Assembly: GCA_030693065.1 (NCBI GenBank)
Contig: JAUYBL010000019.1
Span: forward strand, 1-64,000
Origin: Methylococcaceae bacterium
GTDB taxonomy: Bacteria > Pseudomonadota > Gammaproteobacteria > Methylococcales > Methylomonadaceae
DNA length: 64,000 nucleotides
Direction of reading: 5' to 3'
In this document: one piece after another, positions 25,223 to 34,043 of the stretch
How the letters are laid out: each line of letters begins with the position of its first letter
Position numbering within the stretch: position 1 is the stretch's first letter
The notes under the pieces: model-generated
The model's database searches: none
What the model was told of the DNA's origin: nothing
Seen by the model: the letters and a program-made list of their open reading frames with translations, nothing else
Program-made: the position numbers and the translations under genes

Positions 25223-26554
25223 CTACTCCGTTTCTGCAGCTTGTTCCTTTTGCTTAGGTATGCGCCGCTTACCAATATTCTTCTTATCACGCTCCCGCAC
25301 TTTGACCTTTTTTGCGGCCGCTTTTTTGGGTTCTTCTTTCTTTTTAGATACTGAAGACTTTCCCGACGCTTTAATTTTCTTTGGGCCGTTATATTTACCT
25401 TGCAGACCCTCAATAATTCTGCGATTGAACTTTTGCTTCAGAAACCTCGCTATGCCGGAAATAATATTCCATTCGGTACTGTTGACCAAAGCAATCGTCC
25501 GGCCGGATTCCTCAGCACGACCAGTACGGCCAATTCGATGAATATAATCAATGCCGTTCCTGGGCACATCATAGTTAATTACCAGATTAATCCCTTTCAC
25601 ATCCAAGCCGCGCGCAGCAAGATCGGTAGCCACAACAATATTAATTGTGCCTTCCCGGAATAACTCCATCATTCGGTTGCGATCTTTTTGATCCATATCG
25701 CCATGCAGCACACCCACGCGCAGTTTATGCCCACGCAAAGGGCCGCGAAGTTCATCTGCTTTTATTTTGGTATTAGTAAACACCAAAGCCTTATCGTAGG
25801 TTTCATTCAATAACAACCAAGCCAACAGTTTTTGCTTATGTTCATAGTCATCGGCCAACACCATTTGTTGTTCGATATTATCGTGCCCATCATGCAAGGT
25901 ATTGAGAGCAATCGTTTTATGGTTTTTTAACACCTTGTCAGCCATTTTGATGACACCGTAGTGGGTCAATGTGGCCGAAAACAACAAGGTTTGCCGTTGC
26001 TTATTACATTGCTCCACAATAGCAAGTACATCATCACTAAAGCCCATATCAAGCATGCGATCAGCTTCATCAAGGATGAGTACTTCCAAATGCCTGATAT
26101 TAATCGAATCTTGCGCGATTAACTCCAACAATCGACCTGGCGTTGCCACAATAATTGCCGGATTCTTTCTCAATAGAGATTGCTGTTTTTTAAAATCTTC
26201 GCCGCCGGTAATTAACCCCGAAGTAAGATCGGTAAATTGACTCAATAACTGACATTGGCTGAAGGTTTGTTGAGCCAGCTCCCGCGTCGGTGCCAATATC
26301 AACGCACGGATACCAAATTTTTCCGAAGGCCGGATTAACAAATTATGTAAGGTTGGCAACAAAAACGCAGCAGTCTTACCGCTACCGGTTTCAGCACTAA
26401 CTAATAAGTCTTTGTCTTCTAGTATGGATGGGATGGCTTGATACTGAACTGCAGTAGGCTTTTCGTAACCAACCTGTTCAACAGCTTTGAGTAACTTTTC
26501 TTGTAGTGAAAGGTCATAAAATGAAGAGGAACTTTCATTGGGCGTGGGTTGCAT
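25223..26554 (-). CDS. DEAD-box ATP-dependent RNA helicase
   Basis: A 443-residue cytosolic RNA helicase. All core motifs are readable: AETGSGKTA (Walker A, about 56-64), PTRELAQQ, TPGRLLE, LILDEADRMLD (DEAD box), FSATL (SAT), VATDLAARGLDV and HRIGRTGR. The core spans about residues 10-375. A Lys/Arg-rich tail (about 385-443) should bind RNA without sequence specificity. It is near RhlB/SrmB/RhlE-type helicases that unwind rRNA or mRNA in ribosome assembly and decay, and the subtype is not certain. It is monocistronic, on the opposite strand to the polysaccharide cluster that starts 157 bases away. Confidence 0.92.
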   Translation of the reverse strand: MQPTPNESSSSFYDLSLQEKLLKAVEQVGYEKPTAVQYQAIPSILEDKDLLVSAETGSGKTAAFLLPTLHNLLIRPSEKFGIRALILAPTRELAQQTFSQCQLLSQFTDLTSGLITGGEDFKKQQSLLRKNPAIIVATPGRLLELIAQDSINIRHLEVLILDEADRMLDMGFSDDVLAIVEQCNKQRQTLLFSATLTHYGVIKMADKVLKNHKTIALNTLHDGHDNIEQQMVLADDYEHKQKLLAWLLLNETYDKALVFTNTKIKADELRGPLRGHKLRVGVLHGDMDQKDRNRMMELFREGTINIVVATDLAARGLDVKGINLVINYDVPRNGIDYIHRIGRTGRAEESGRTIALVNSTEWNIISGIARFLKQKFNRRIIEGLQGKYNGPKKIKASGKSSVSKKKEEPKKAAAKKVKVRERDKKNIGKRRIPKQKEQAAETE

Positions 26555-26711
26555 GATTATTTTTATTCGCTATGCTATGAAGGGCTACAGATAGAAGTGT
26601 TTCGTAATTATAAACGTTAAGTTTTACGGATTTTTTTTAATTCAGTGTCTTGGCATTAATTATCCAAAATACGACACCTACACAATTCATGTTCTCAAAG
26701 ATCAAATCATA

Positions 26712-27530
26712 ATGATTAAAGTAGTTAAAAACCTTTACCAATACCGCGAACTCATCGCCGCACTAGCTTGGAAAAACATAGTTATCCGCTATAAACAAGC
26801 TTATCTTGGGGTTCTATGGGCAGTACTTAAGCCCATTATGCTGATGCTGATATTTACCTTAGTCAGAAGTTTTGTCGGCATAGAAAGTGATGATCTTCCC
26901 TACCCCATTCTTACTTTTGCAGCCTTGTTACCGTGGGTATTCTTTCAAGAGTCCGCCTCAGAAGGCGTTAGCAGCGTCACATCAAATGCTGCTTTGATTA
27001 AAAAAATATATTTTCCGCGCGAAGTGTTCCCAATTACCGCGATGGTCACCAAAACAGTAGAGTTAGGCATCAGCTTTGTAATATTGGCTGGCATGATGAT
27101 TTACTACAAAATGGTGCCGACCATTTACGCCTTGTGGGTACCCGCGATAATTTTTTACACCATGATCGTCGCTCTGGGCATTAGTTTTTTTGGTGCCGCA
27201 GTAAACGTTTATTACCGTGACATGTCCCAAGCCTTACCTGTTGTGTTATCACTACTAATGTATGGTTCCCCGGTTATGTATCCACTTAGCTTGGTACATA
27301 AAAAGCTCATTGAAGAGCAAGCAGCCGGTGTCTGGTCAAACGATCTTTACACCTTATACACTCTTAACCCGTTAGCAGGCATTATTGATAGCTTTCAAAG
27401 AGTCGTACTCAAAGGCCTTCCGCCCGATTTTAATGCACTGTATCCTGGGCTTATCTTGACGTTAGTTATACTGCCGTTCAGTTATGTTTTTTTTAAACGG
27501 GCAGAAAACTGGTTTGCAGATGTAATATAA
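26712..27530 (+). CDS. wzm: Polysaccharide ABC exporter permease (Wzm-like)
   Basis: A 272-residue inner-membrane protein of the ABC-2/Wzm family with six hydrophobic segments. Family marks: RELIAALAWKNIVIRYKQ at the N-terminus, YLGVLWAVLKPIMLMLIF, LPWVFFQES, and a last third with DMSQALPVVLSLLMYGSPVMYP and LYTLNPLAGIIDSFQRVVL. It should form the channel that carries an undecaprenyl-linked glycan across the inner membrane, powered by the Wzt-like ATPase at 29448. Unusually, two other genes separate permease and ATPase. It is the first gene of the plus-strand polysaccharide cluster. Confidence 0.93.
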   Translation: MIKVVKNLYQYRELIAALAWKNIVIRYKQAYLGVLWAVLKPIMLMLIFTLVRSFVGIESDDLPYPILTFAALLPWVFFQESASEGVSSVTSNAALIKKIYFPREVFPITAMVTKTVELGISFVILAGMMIYYKMVPTIYALWVPAIIFYTMIVALGISFFGAAVNVYYRDMSQALPVVLSLLMYGSPVMYPLSLVHKKLIEEQAAGVWSNDLYTLYTLNPLAGIIDSFQRVVLKGLPPDFNALYPGLILTLVILPFSYVFFKRAENWFADVI

Positions 27531-27843
27531 GAAAGTTATGTACTAAATTACTGCCCTGCATTAGGCAATTCAAAAAACCTTGTATATTAATTCACGTTTA
27601 ACAAGCGTAAAGAGGTTGTTCTTTTGACAATCCCTTTACTGGGAATTCCGAAAAAACCTGCGTTTGAATGAGTTCAGTATGGACGAGTTTATAAATCAAT
27701 TAGTTTAATTCATGGCAAACTGTTCAAAACATAAAAATAATAGGTTTTTCGAGGTTCCATTAATTAGTTTTTATTGCAGATTACATTAAAGGAATTTGTG
27801 ATAAAGCAATTGAGAACAAAATTTAAGACTTAGGACAACAAAA
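27531..27843. other. Non-coding gap inside the polysaccharide cluster
   Basis: A 313-base AT-rich gap between the permease gene and the next open frame. I see no convincing gene, terminator or repeat. It is the longest gap in the cluster and may hold an internal promoter. Confidence 0.3.
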
Positions 27844-28437
27844 ATGAAACATAATCATTTAATAATACTACTTTTTTCCTTATTTTTCAGCATGACTGCA
27901 TTAGCGCAAGAATCATGGGATCGCGCTATTAAAAAAATAAACTATAGAGAGTCAGCGAATGTCCCACCATTCTGTGGAAGCTCTAAAACAAATCCAAAAT
28001 ATAACGGTATTGATTGGAAAAAGAAATTTGGTGAGGATTTTACTTATATAAATCACTATTGCTCACATAAAGCTCAAATCCCTGTTTGCTACCAATACCC
28101 AGAAAAAGAAAAAAATGCTTGTTTAACAGCCGCGCTAGAGGGAACTACATATTTTTTTAAGAGTACGAGCGGCAATTCTCCGTTATTGCCGTTTTTGTAT
28201 ACAGAACACGGAACAATTTTAAAAGAAATAGGGAGATATGGTGAAGCCATTCAAGCGTTCAACACTGCCATCCAAAAGAACAAATCATACATACGTGCGT
28301 ATGCAATGCTAGCTGATACATATATATTGACAAAAAACTATAACGAAGCTGAAGAAATAATTAATGAAGGCCTTAAATATAAAAAAAGCAAAGCCCTTTA
28401 TAAAAAACTAGATAAAATAAAAACCCTAAAAAAATAA
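27844..28437 (+). CDS. Small secreted TPR protein, unknown function
   Basis: A 197-residue protein with a clear signal peptide (hydrophobic LIILLFSLFFSMTALA, cleavage after AQ near residue 22). The middle holds four cysteines (FCGSS, HYCSHK, PVCYQ, KNACLTAA) that could form two disulfides. The last 80 residues form two TPR motifs (GRYGEAIQAFNTAIQKNKSYIRAYA; NYNEAEEIINEGLKY, in part). I do not recognise a named family. Its place between export permease and ATPase genes suggests a periplasmic helper in glycan export or assembly, which is inference. The very AT-rich codon use matches its neighbours and not the housekeeping genes. Confidence 0.75.
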   Translation: MKHNHLIILLFSLFFSMTALAQESWDRAIKKINYRESANVPPFCGSSKTNPKYNGIDWKKKFGEDFTYINHYCSHKAQIPVCYQYPEKEKNACLTAALEGTTYFFKSTSGNSPLLPFLYTEHGTILKEIGRYGEAIQAFNTAIQKNKSYIRAYAMLADTYILTKNYNEAEEIINEGLKYKKSKALYKKLDKIKTLKK

Positions 28438-28502
28438 AAATACTGAGATAAATTATTAATATCTTTACTATAAAATTTAAAACTATTGAATAGGAAATAA
28501 AT

Positions 28503-29411
28503 ATGGACTTAATACAATCCATTTCTAAAAAATATAATAAAATGCTTTTTAATTGGATTGCTAAAGACATACTGCATACACAGCCCCTGGATCCCAAAGG
28601 CGATTCCCCTGTGATAGTAACTATACTTTGTCATAAGGATCTATTGATGTATCTGCTTGCGATTAAGTCTTTCTATCGTGCATTAGGACGAGGACGGATT
28701 GTTATCATTAATGACGGTTCATTGACAAAGACCGATATAGAGATTCTTAATTTTCATGTGCGTCCGAGTGAGTATATTAACGCATCAGAACTAAGCTCGA
28801 CATCCTGCCCAAGCTACATTAGCTGGAAAAAATTATTCTGTGTTGCTCGCTATATTAAAGATACCTACACAATACACATGGATGCAGATACATTGACAGT
28901 GGGAATTAATTTACCCGAAGTACAATCTCACATTGATACCGGAACCAGTTTTATATTGGGTACTTGGAAAAACCAACAACCAACAACCATGATTGAAGCC
29001 GCACAAGCCGCCCAGAGTAGCAACTCGACACATGTCCAAATGCTATCAGAAAAAAACTTCGCCCTTTTACCAAACGTCAATAACCTAAAATATATCCGTG
29101 GCTGTGCTGGATTTGACGGCTTTGCAGTCAATTCGTTTGATCTTTCTTATCTTGAAGATTTTTCCCAACAGATGTATGAACTGATTGGCAAAAAATGGAA
29201 TGAATGGGGAAGCGAACAAACCATGTCGAACGTAATTGTTGCCAATTCTACAAAGGGAGCAGTCCTGCCTTGCCCTGACTACTATAACTACTGGGGTAAA
29301 GTTGAAGCTGATAGCCGTTTCGTACACTTTGTGGGTAGCTATCGTTATCATGGCGGTAATTATGGTCGTTTAGCCCGCAAAATTACCCATGAATTGCTTA
29401 AATCAATATAA
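28503..29411 (+). CDS. Putative GT-A fold glycosyltransferase, unclassified
   Basis: A 302-residue soluble protein with a GT-A-like layout. It has a beta-alpha start PVIVTILCHKDLLMYLLAIKS cut short here, IINDGSLTKTD (nucleotide-sugar region, about 78-88) and a D-x-D metal motif in IHMDADT (about 125-131). A later stretch has KYIRGCAGFDGFAVNSF and WGSEQTMSNVI, reminiscent of acceptor-side residues in family 8-like enzymes. The donor and acceptor cannot be assigned. Location within the cluster supports a role in glycan building. The protein lacks transmembrane segments. Confidence 0.65.
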   Translation: MDLIQSISKKYNKMLFNWIAKDILHTQPLDPKGDSPVIVTILCHKDLLMYLLAIKSFYRALGRGRIVIINDGSLTKTDIEILNFHVRPSEYINASELSSTSCPSYISWKKLFCVARYIKDTYTIHMDADTLTVGINLPEVQSHIDTGTSFILGTWKNQQPTTMIEAAQAAQSSNSTHVQMLSEKNFALLPNVNNLKYIRGCAGFDGFAVNSFDLSYLEDFSQQMYELIGKKWNEWGSEQTMSNVIVANSTKGAVLPCPDYYNYWGKVEADSRFVHFVGSYRYHGGNYGRLARKITHELLKSI

Positions 29412-29447
29412 TTAGATTTTAAAAATTATTAACTCAATAATTAATAA

Positions 29448-30704
29448 ATGAAACCAATAATAGAAGTTAATCATTTAACTAAAGAATATCAATTAGGCCA
29501 TATCACCAGCCTGAAAGAGAGCGTGCTAAATACATTTAGACGCTTAGGCGGTAAACCCGCCCAACAAAGAGAAAATTTTAAAGCTCTTGATGATGTCAAC
29601 TTTACTATTGAAAAAGGAGAGGTAGTTGGCATTATTGGCCATAATGGAGCAGGTAAAAGTACTCTACTGAAACATTTGGCCAATATCAGCAATCCCACTA
29701 AGGGCAACGTTATCGTGCGAGGCAGCGTTGCCCCACTAATTGAAGTCGGTGCCGGTGTCAATCCAGAACTGACTGGTCGAGAGAACATCTTTTTAAACGG
29801 GGCCATTTTAGGAATCCCAAAAAAAATCATTCAGCAAAAACTCGATGAAATTATCGAATTTTCAGAATTGGAACAATTTATTGATACACCTGTTAAGCGT
29901 TACAGCTCAGGCATGACAGTTAAACTCGGGTTTTCTATTGCTACTAGCATGGAAGCAGATATTTTGATTGTCGATGAAGTTCTCGCTGTTGGAGACATCA
30001 TGTTTCAACAAAAATGTATTGAGCGAATGGAGCATTTAATAAAACGTGAGGGGCGGACTGTACTAATTGTGGGACATAACATTAGACAGCTTGAACGCAT
30101 TTGCTCTCGAGTAATGCTGATGGACCATGGTCAAATTTCGAATGATGGCAATCCATCAGAAATATGTAGAATTTTCTTTCATGAAGCGCAAGAGAGAACA
30201 TTAACCCGCCACAAACCTGTTGAAGGAATAATTCCGCCACAATCTGACGCTGGAATCATACAGGTAACAAATATCGAAATATTAGATCATGATGGGAATT
30301 GTTCAGCACATGTCAATTTTCATGAAGACCTTACACTCAGAATAACTTTTGAATGCTCAAAAAAACTAATTCGCCCTGAAATCGTAGTCGGCTTACATAC
30401 TTCTGATTTTGTTCATATACTTTCTGTTAGCAACGCGTTAGCGGATATTCGCCAAGATCTTGAAATGGGCAAACATCAATTAACTTGTCGTTTAACAGAT
30501 ATTCCACTTCGTCCATCGTCTTACAACCTAAGACTGGCCTTTATCGATCAACACCGTCAAATGCTATGGTATGCGGAAAATATTATGCCTGTGACTGTCC
30601 TTCCAGGACGTTTTAATATAGCAAGGCTACCAGAGATAGGTTTAATTGATCTCGCTACAAGTTGGAATTTTAAAACCTTATCTCATGTCAATGGCTTAGT
30701 ATAA
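29448..30704 (+). CDS. wzt: Polysaccharide ABC exporter ATP-binding protein with C-terminal glycan-binding domain (Wzt-like)
   Basis: A 418-residue ATPase. The ATP-binding domain (about 1-240) has Walker A GHNGAGKST, the Q-loop/VEVGAGVNPELTGRENI region, signature YSSGMTVKLGFS, Walker B ILIVDEVLAVGD and switch His in VGHN. The remaining residues (about 260-400) form a beta-rich Wzt-C-type domain that in O-antigen exporters binds the chain terminus before transport. It drives the Wzm-like permease at 26712. The presence of this domain predicts a capped, length-controlled glycan. Terminal modifiers nearby (pyruvyl transferase) would fit, though this is inference. Confidence 0.93.
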   Translation: MKPIIEVNHLTKEYQLGHITSLKESVLNTFRRLGGKPAQQRENFKALDDVNFTIEKGEVVGIIGHNGAGKSTLLKHLANISNPTKGNVIVRGSVAPLIEVGAGVNPELTGRENIFLNGAILGIPKKIIQQKLDEIIEFSELEQFIDTPVKRYSSGMTVKLGFSIATSMEADILIVDEVLAVGDIMFQQKCIERMEHLIKREGRTVLIVGHNIRQLERICSRVMLMDHGQISNDGNPSEICRIFFHEAQERTLTRHKPVEGIIPPQSDAGIIQVTNIEILDHDGNCSAHVNFHEDLTLRITFECSKKLIRPEIVVGLHTSDFVHILSVSNALADIRQDLEMGKHQLTCRLTDIPLRPSSYNLRLAFIDQHRQMLWYAENIMPVTVLPGRFNIARLPEIGLIDLATSWNFKTLSHVNGLV

Positions 30705-30762
30705 TTTTTTTGACAAACCATACTGATATTAATATTTAACACAGACAATCCGCCAAATAAAA

Positions 30763-31962
30763 ATGACAATCATATTTTCATCAGTCGATAGGCACAATTA
30801 TGGTGACTTACTATATCCAATAATAATTAATAAATTATTATTGGATGACAATTACTTAGAAAAGAATATATATTCTTTTTTAGACGTCGATTCACCAGGA
30901 AAAAGTGGTTACAAAGTTAACAGAATATCTAAATATTTCATTAATAATAATATAAAAAATGACAGTATTATCATTGGTGGTGGTGACTCATTAAGAGTTG
31001 ATAGGGAGGTTCTTGCTGAACATTGCGCGAGTATTTACAACAAATCAATAAAAGCATCAACATTAAAAAAAATAAAAGAATACTTTTTTGGCCAACAAGA
31101 TTTTTCTAAAGAATTTATATCAAAATTCATGAATTACGATGCACCTGGGCCATTTATTATAGATAAAGATCGCTTTAGTCAACTCAATCAAGTGATTTAC
31201 TGCTCTTGTGGAGTACCATTCGAATTTTCAAATGAAGTTAAATCTTCTGTTGCAAGCGCCTTCAATAATGCATCTTTTATTTATCTACGTGATGAACAAT
31301 CAAAACAAAAGTTAATTAATATTGGCGTAAAAAAAGATATATATGTTGCACCTGATATTATTTGCACAATAAGTGATTTTTTTGAAATTGACACACATAA
31401 ACAAAATGGATTTGATATTTTATATGCTCATGGCTTACAAAAAGGAAAGGACTTTTTATGTTTTCAAGCTAACCCCTCATGCCAACCCAATATTGACGAA
31501 ATAGTTAATCAATTAACTAAAATAAAAATCGAGCGAGATATTGAAATTGTTTTATTACCGATTGGATATTGTCATAATGATGACATTATACTAAAAGAAA
31601 TAAACATTCGATCAAACAATCAGTTTATTTATGCTGATGTTTATTCAATTTACGACATACTTTCTATCATTACAGCTAGTTCAATATTTATTGGTACAAG
31701 TATGCACGGCAACATTACAGCTTTTTCCTATGGTATACCTCATTTAGTAGCACCGATTAATGTTGATAAAATAAAAGGCTTTTTAGATGTTTGCAACTTA
31801 AGTAATAACCTCTTATTAGATTCATGGACGGAGATATCGGAAAAGATCAATTATTTAGATACGTTAGATAAGGACTATTTTTCATCAAGGGCTATTATTG
31901 CGAAAGAAAAGATTTATAACATCATGAGTAGCATTTCAAAACTGATATCCGACAACAATTAA
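30763..31962 (+). CDS. Polysaccharide pyruvyl transferase family protein
   Basis: A 399-residue cytosolic protein of the polysaccharide pyruvyl transferase family (PF04230). Seen: N-terminal SSVDRHNYGDLLYPIIIN, IIIGGGDSLR (about 66-75), a region YLRDEQSKQKL, and the C-terminal GTSMHGNITAFSYGIPHL motif with conserved His. Members move pyruvate from PEP to a sugar to form a ketal, adding negative charge to a glycan. It is joined directly to the next glycosyltransferase gene, whose ATG follows its stop codon. Strongly AT-rich. Confidence 0.88.
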   Translation: MTIIFSSVDRHNYGDLLYPIIINKLLLDDNYLEKNIYSFLDVDSPGKSGYKVNRISKYFINNNIKNDSIIIGGGDSLRVDREVLAEHCASIYNKSIKASTLKKIKEYFFGQQDFSKEFISKFMNYDAPGPFIIDKDRFSQLNQVIYCSCGVPFEFSNEVKSSVASAFNNASFIYLRDEQSKQKLINIGVKKDIYVAPDIICTISDFFEIDTHKQNGFDILYAHGLQKGKDFLCFQANPSCQPNIDEIVNQLTKIKIERDIEIVLLPIGYCHNDDIILKEINIRSNNQFIYADVYSIYDILSIITASSIFIGTSMHGNITAFSYGIPHLVAPINVDKIKGFLDVCNLSNNLLLDSWTEISEKINYLDTLDKDYFSSRAIIAKEKIYNIMSSISKLISDNN

Positions 31963-32994
31963 ATGAAAACTGAAAAACCTATCATCAGTATCTGTATTCC
32001 AACATACAATGGTGAAAAATATCTTGAAGAGACACTGAATAGCATTAAGTCACAAACATATACTGATTATGAAGTTATTATTGTTGATGATCAGTCATCA
32101 GATTGCACATATACCATTGCAAAGATTTTTTCAGAAAAAGACACTCGTGTGCATTTGCATATTAACGAAAAAAACCTGGGACTCGTTGGAAATTGGAATA
32201 GATGCATTGAATTAGCCCAAGGCGATTGGATTAAGTTTGTTTTTCAGGATGATATCATCAAACATAACTGCTTATCACTTATGATGAAAGCAGTCGATCA
32301 AAACAATCCAATTGTTTTTTGTCGCCGGGATTTTTTCTTTCATTCTAAAATCGACGATACAAGTAAAAGTTTCTATATGAGCATTCCTCGGCTTGATGAA
32401 ATATTTCCTGATGCTAATTTCATTAGTCCTACGCAAATATGCCAAGCAGTTCTAACCGACTTTCGAAATTTTTTTGGCGAGCCTACGTCTACGCTAATAC
32501 ATCGCTCCATTTTTGAGCGCTTCGGTCTTTTTAACCCTGCAATGGTGCAACTTTGTGATTTAGAGTATTGGATTCGAGTAGGTATACATACGGGTATTAA
32601 ATATGTACCTGAATCTTTAGTTCAATTCCGCGTCCATCCTTCATCTACCAGCTCAACAAATAAAGATACTCAAAACTATCGTAGTAGCCATATGGATAGG
32701 TTAATTCTTTTACATGAATTTGCTTACAATTCTTTTTATGAGCCGCTTAGAAAATTTACTAAAGAAGTCCATCCAGACCGCAATTTTAAAAAAGAATTGG
32801 CAGACAAAGCATTTTGGTTAAAAAATCTGGCTAATGCTACATCATCGCCAGAAAATATTAAGCTAACGCCAAAAGATCATTGGAAACATATAGCAATACT
32901 TTATCCAAAAATAGAGTCATCATTTTATCTGATGCCTTATATAGTTAAAAATTGGTTTAACAAAACTCTGCTTTGGCGGTTTATCAAAAACTAG
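31963..32994 (+). CDS. Family 2 glycosyltransferase
   Basis: A 343-residue inverting GT-A enzyme. The N-terminal domain has ISICIPTYNGEKYLEETLNS, VDDQSSDCT (UDP/metal region) and the D-x-D-like QDD in FVFQDDIIK; LCDLEYWIRVG lies in the acceptor domain. No transmembrane helix. Its ATG immediately follows the stop codon of the pyruvyl transferase gene, and its end is 14 bases from the next start. It should add one sugar of the repeat; donor unknown. Confidence 0.9.
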   Translation: MKTEKPIISICIPTYNGEKYLEETLNSIKSQTYTDYEVIIVDDQSSDCTYTIAKIFSEKDTRVHLHINEKNLGLVGNWNRCIELAQGDWIKFVFQDDIIKHNCLSLMMKAVDQNNPIVFCRRDFFFHSKIDDTSKSFYMSIPRLDEIFPDANFISPTQICQAVLTDFRNFFGEPTSTLIHRSIFERFGLFNPAMVQLCDLEYWIRVGIHTGIKYVPESLVQFRVHPSSTSSTNKDTQNYRSSHMDRLILLHEFAYNSFYEPLRKFTKEVHPDRNFKKELADKAFWLKNLANATSSPENIKLTPKDHWKHIAILYPKIESSFYLMPYIVKNWFNKTLLWRFIKN

Positions 32995-33008
32995 CAATAT
33001 TATTTCTT

Positions 33009-34007
33009 ATGAATAAAAAACGGGTTTTTACTATTGTTTTAAATTGGAACGGATTTAAAGATACTATTGAGTGTATTCGATCATTAGAGGAAATCACTTA
33101 TCCAGAACATAAAATAATAATTATTGACAATGCTTCATCAGATAACTCTATAAATGAAATTAGCAGCCAATTTCCCAGTTATCCATTACTAATAAATAAA
33201 TCTAACTTAGGATTTGCGGAAGGTAACAATATTGGTATTCAATATGCCTTGGATAATGGTGCAGACTATGTTTTTTTATTAAATAATGACACTACTGTTT
33301 CTCCAGGCATTATTGATAGTCTGATTGCGTCAGCACAACAATATCCAAATACAGGTTTATTAAATCCAAAAATTTATTTTTATGATGATCCCAAAAGGAT
33401 TTGGTCCGCAGGTGGATATTGGGACAACAAGGCCAAATGTTTTGAGCAATTTGGAGAAGGCGAATTAGACAAAGGCCAATATGACACTGTAACACCAATT
33501 GAATTTGCTATTGGCTGTGCTATGTTTATTCCTCGTGCAGTAATAGAACGAGTAGGTTTATTAGACAAAACATACTTTCTTAATTACGAAGAGATTGATT
33601 ATTGTTTTCGCATTAAGCATACGGAGCTTGATGTACTTTATGTGCCGGAAGCAAAGGTATGGCACAAAATATCAGCCTCATTTGGTGGAGAATCATCCCC
33701 ATTAAAACTTTATTATACATTCAGAAATAGGCTGCTTTGGGCGCAAAGACATCTAACTTTTTTTAAAATATTGCTTATCCACGCGTCTGTTTACAAAATA
33801 GTTTTCAAAAAGTTTTTTACGCCATTAAATTTTTCTCACCCTAAAAAACTTTTATGGTCGATAGCAAGCTCATTTAAAAATCCTATTGCACGTGCATCTC
33901 TGAAAGGCGTCATCGATTATTGGCAGAACAAGTTTGGCGAATGTGGAAAAGATATTTATTTACTCCAATCTCATTGGAAAAAAACTCAATCCGATTATAA
34001 AAAATAG
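33009..34007 (+). CDS. Family 2 glycosyltransferase (rhamnosyltransferase-like)
   Basis: A 332-residue GT-A enzyme from ATG 33009; a frame extension upstream overlaps the preceding gene and has no ribosome site. Motifs: VLNWNGFKDTIECIRSL, IDNASSDNS, LLNNDTTVSPG (metal-binding N-D) and the conserved NYEEIDYCFRIK block near the end of the catalytic domain. The pattern (WNG, NNDT, E-x-D-x-C-x-R) is that of the WbbL-like group often assigned as rhamnosyltransferases. Acceptor unknown. Confidence 0.88.
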   Translation: MNKKRVFTIVLNWNGFKDTIECIRSLEEITYPEHKIIIIDNASSDNSINEISSQFPSYPLLINKSNLGFAEGNNIGIQYALDNGADYVFLLNNDTTVSPGIIDSLIASAQQYPNTGLLNPKIYFYDDPKRIWSAGGYWDNKAKCFEQFGEGELDKGQYDTVTPIEFAIGCAMFIPRAVIERVGLLDKTYFLNYEEIDYCFRIKHTELDVLYVPEAKVWHKISASFGGESSPLKLYYTFRNRLLWAQRHLTFFKILLIHASVYKIVFKKFFTPLNFSHPKKLLWSIASSFKNPIARASLKGVIDYWQNKFGECGKDIYLLQSHWKKTQSDYKK

Positions 34008-34043
34008 CATTTCTTTAATAAATTTTAATATACGAAATAATAA

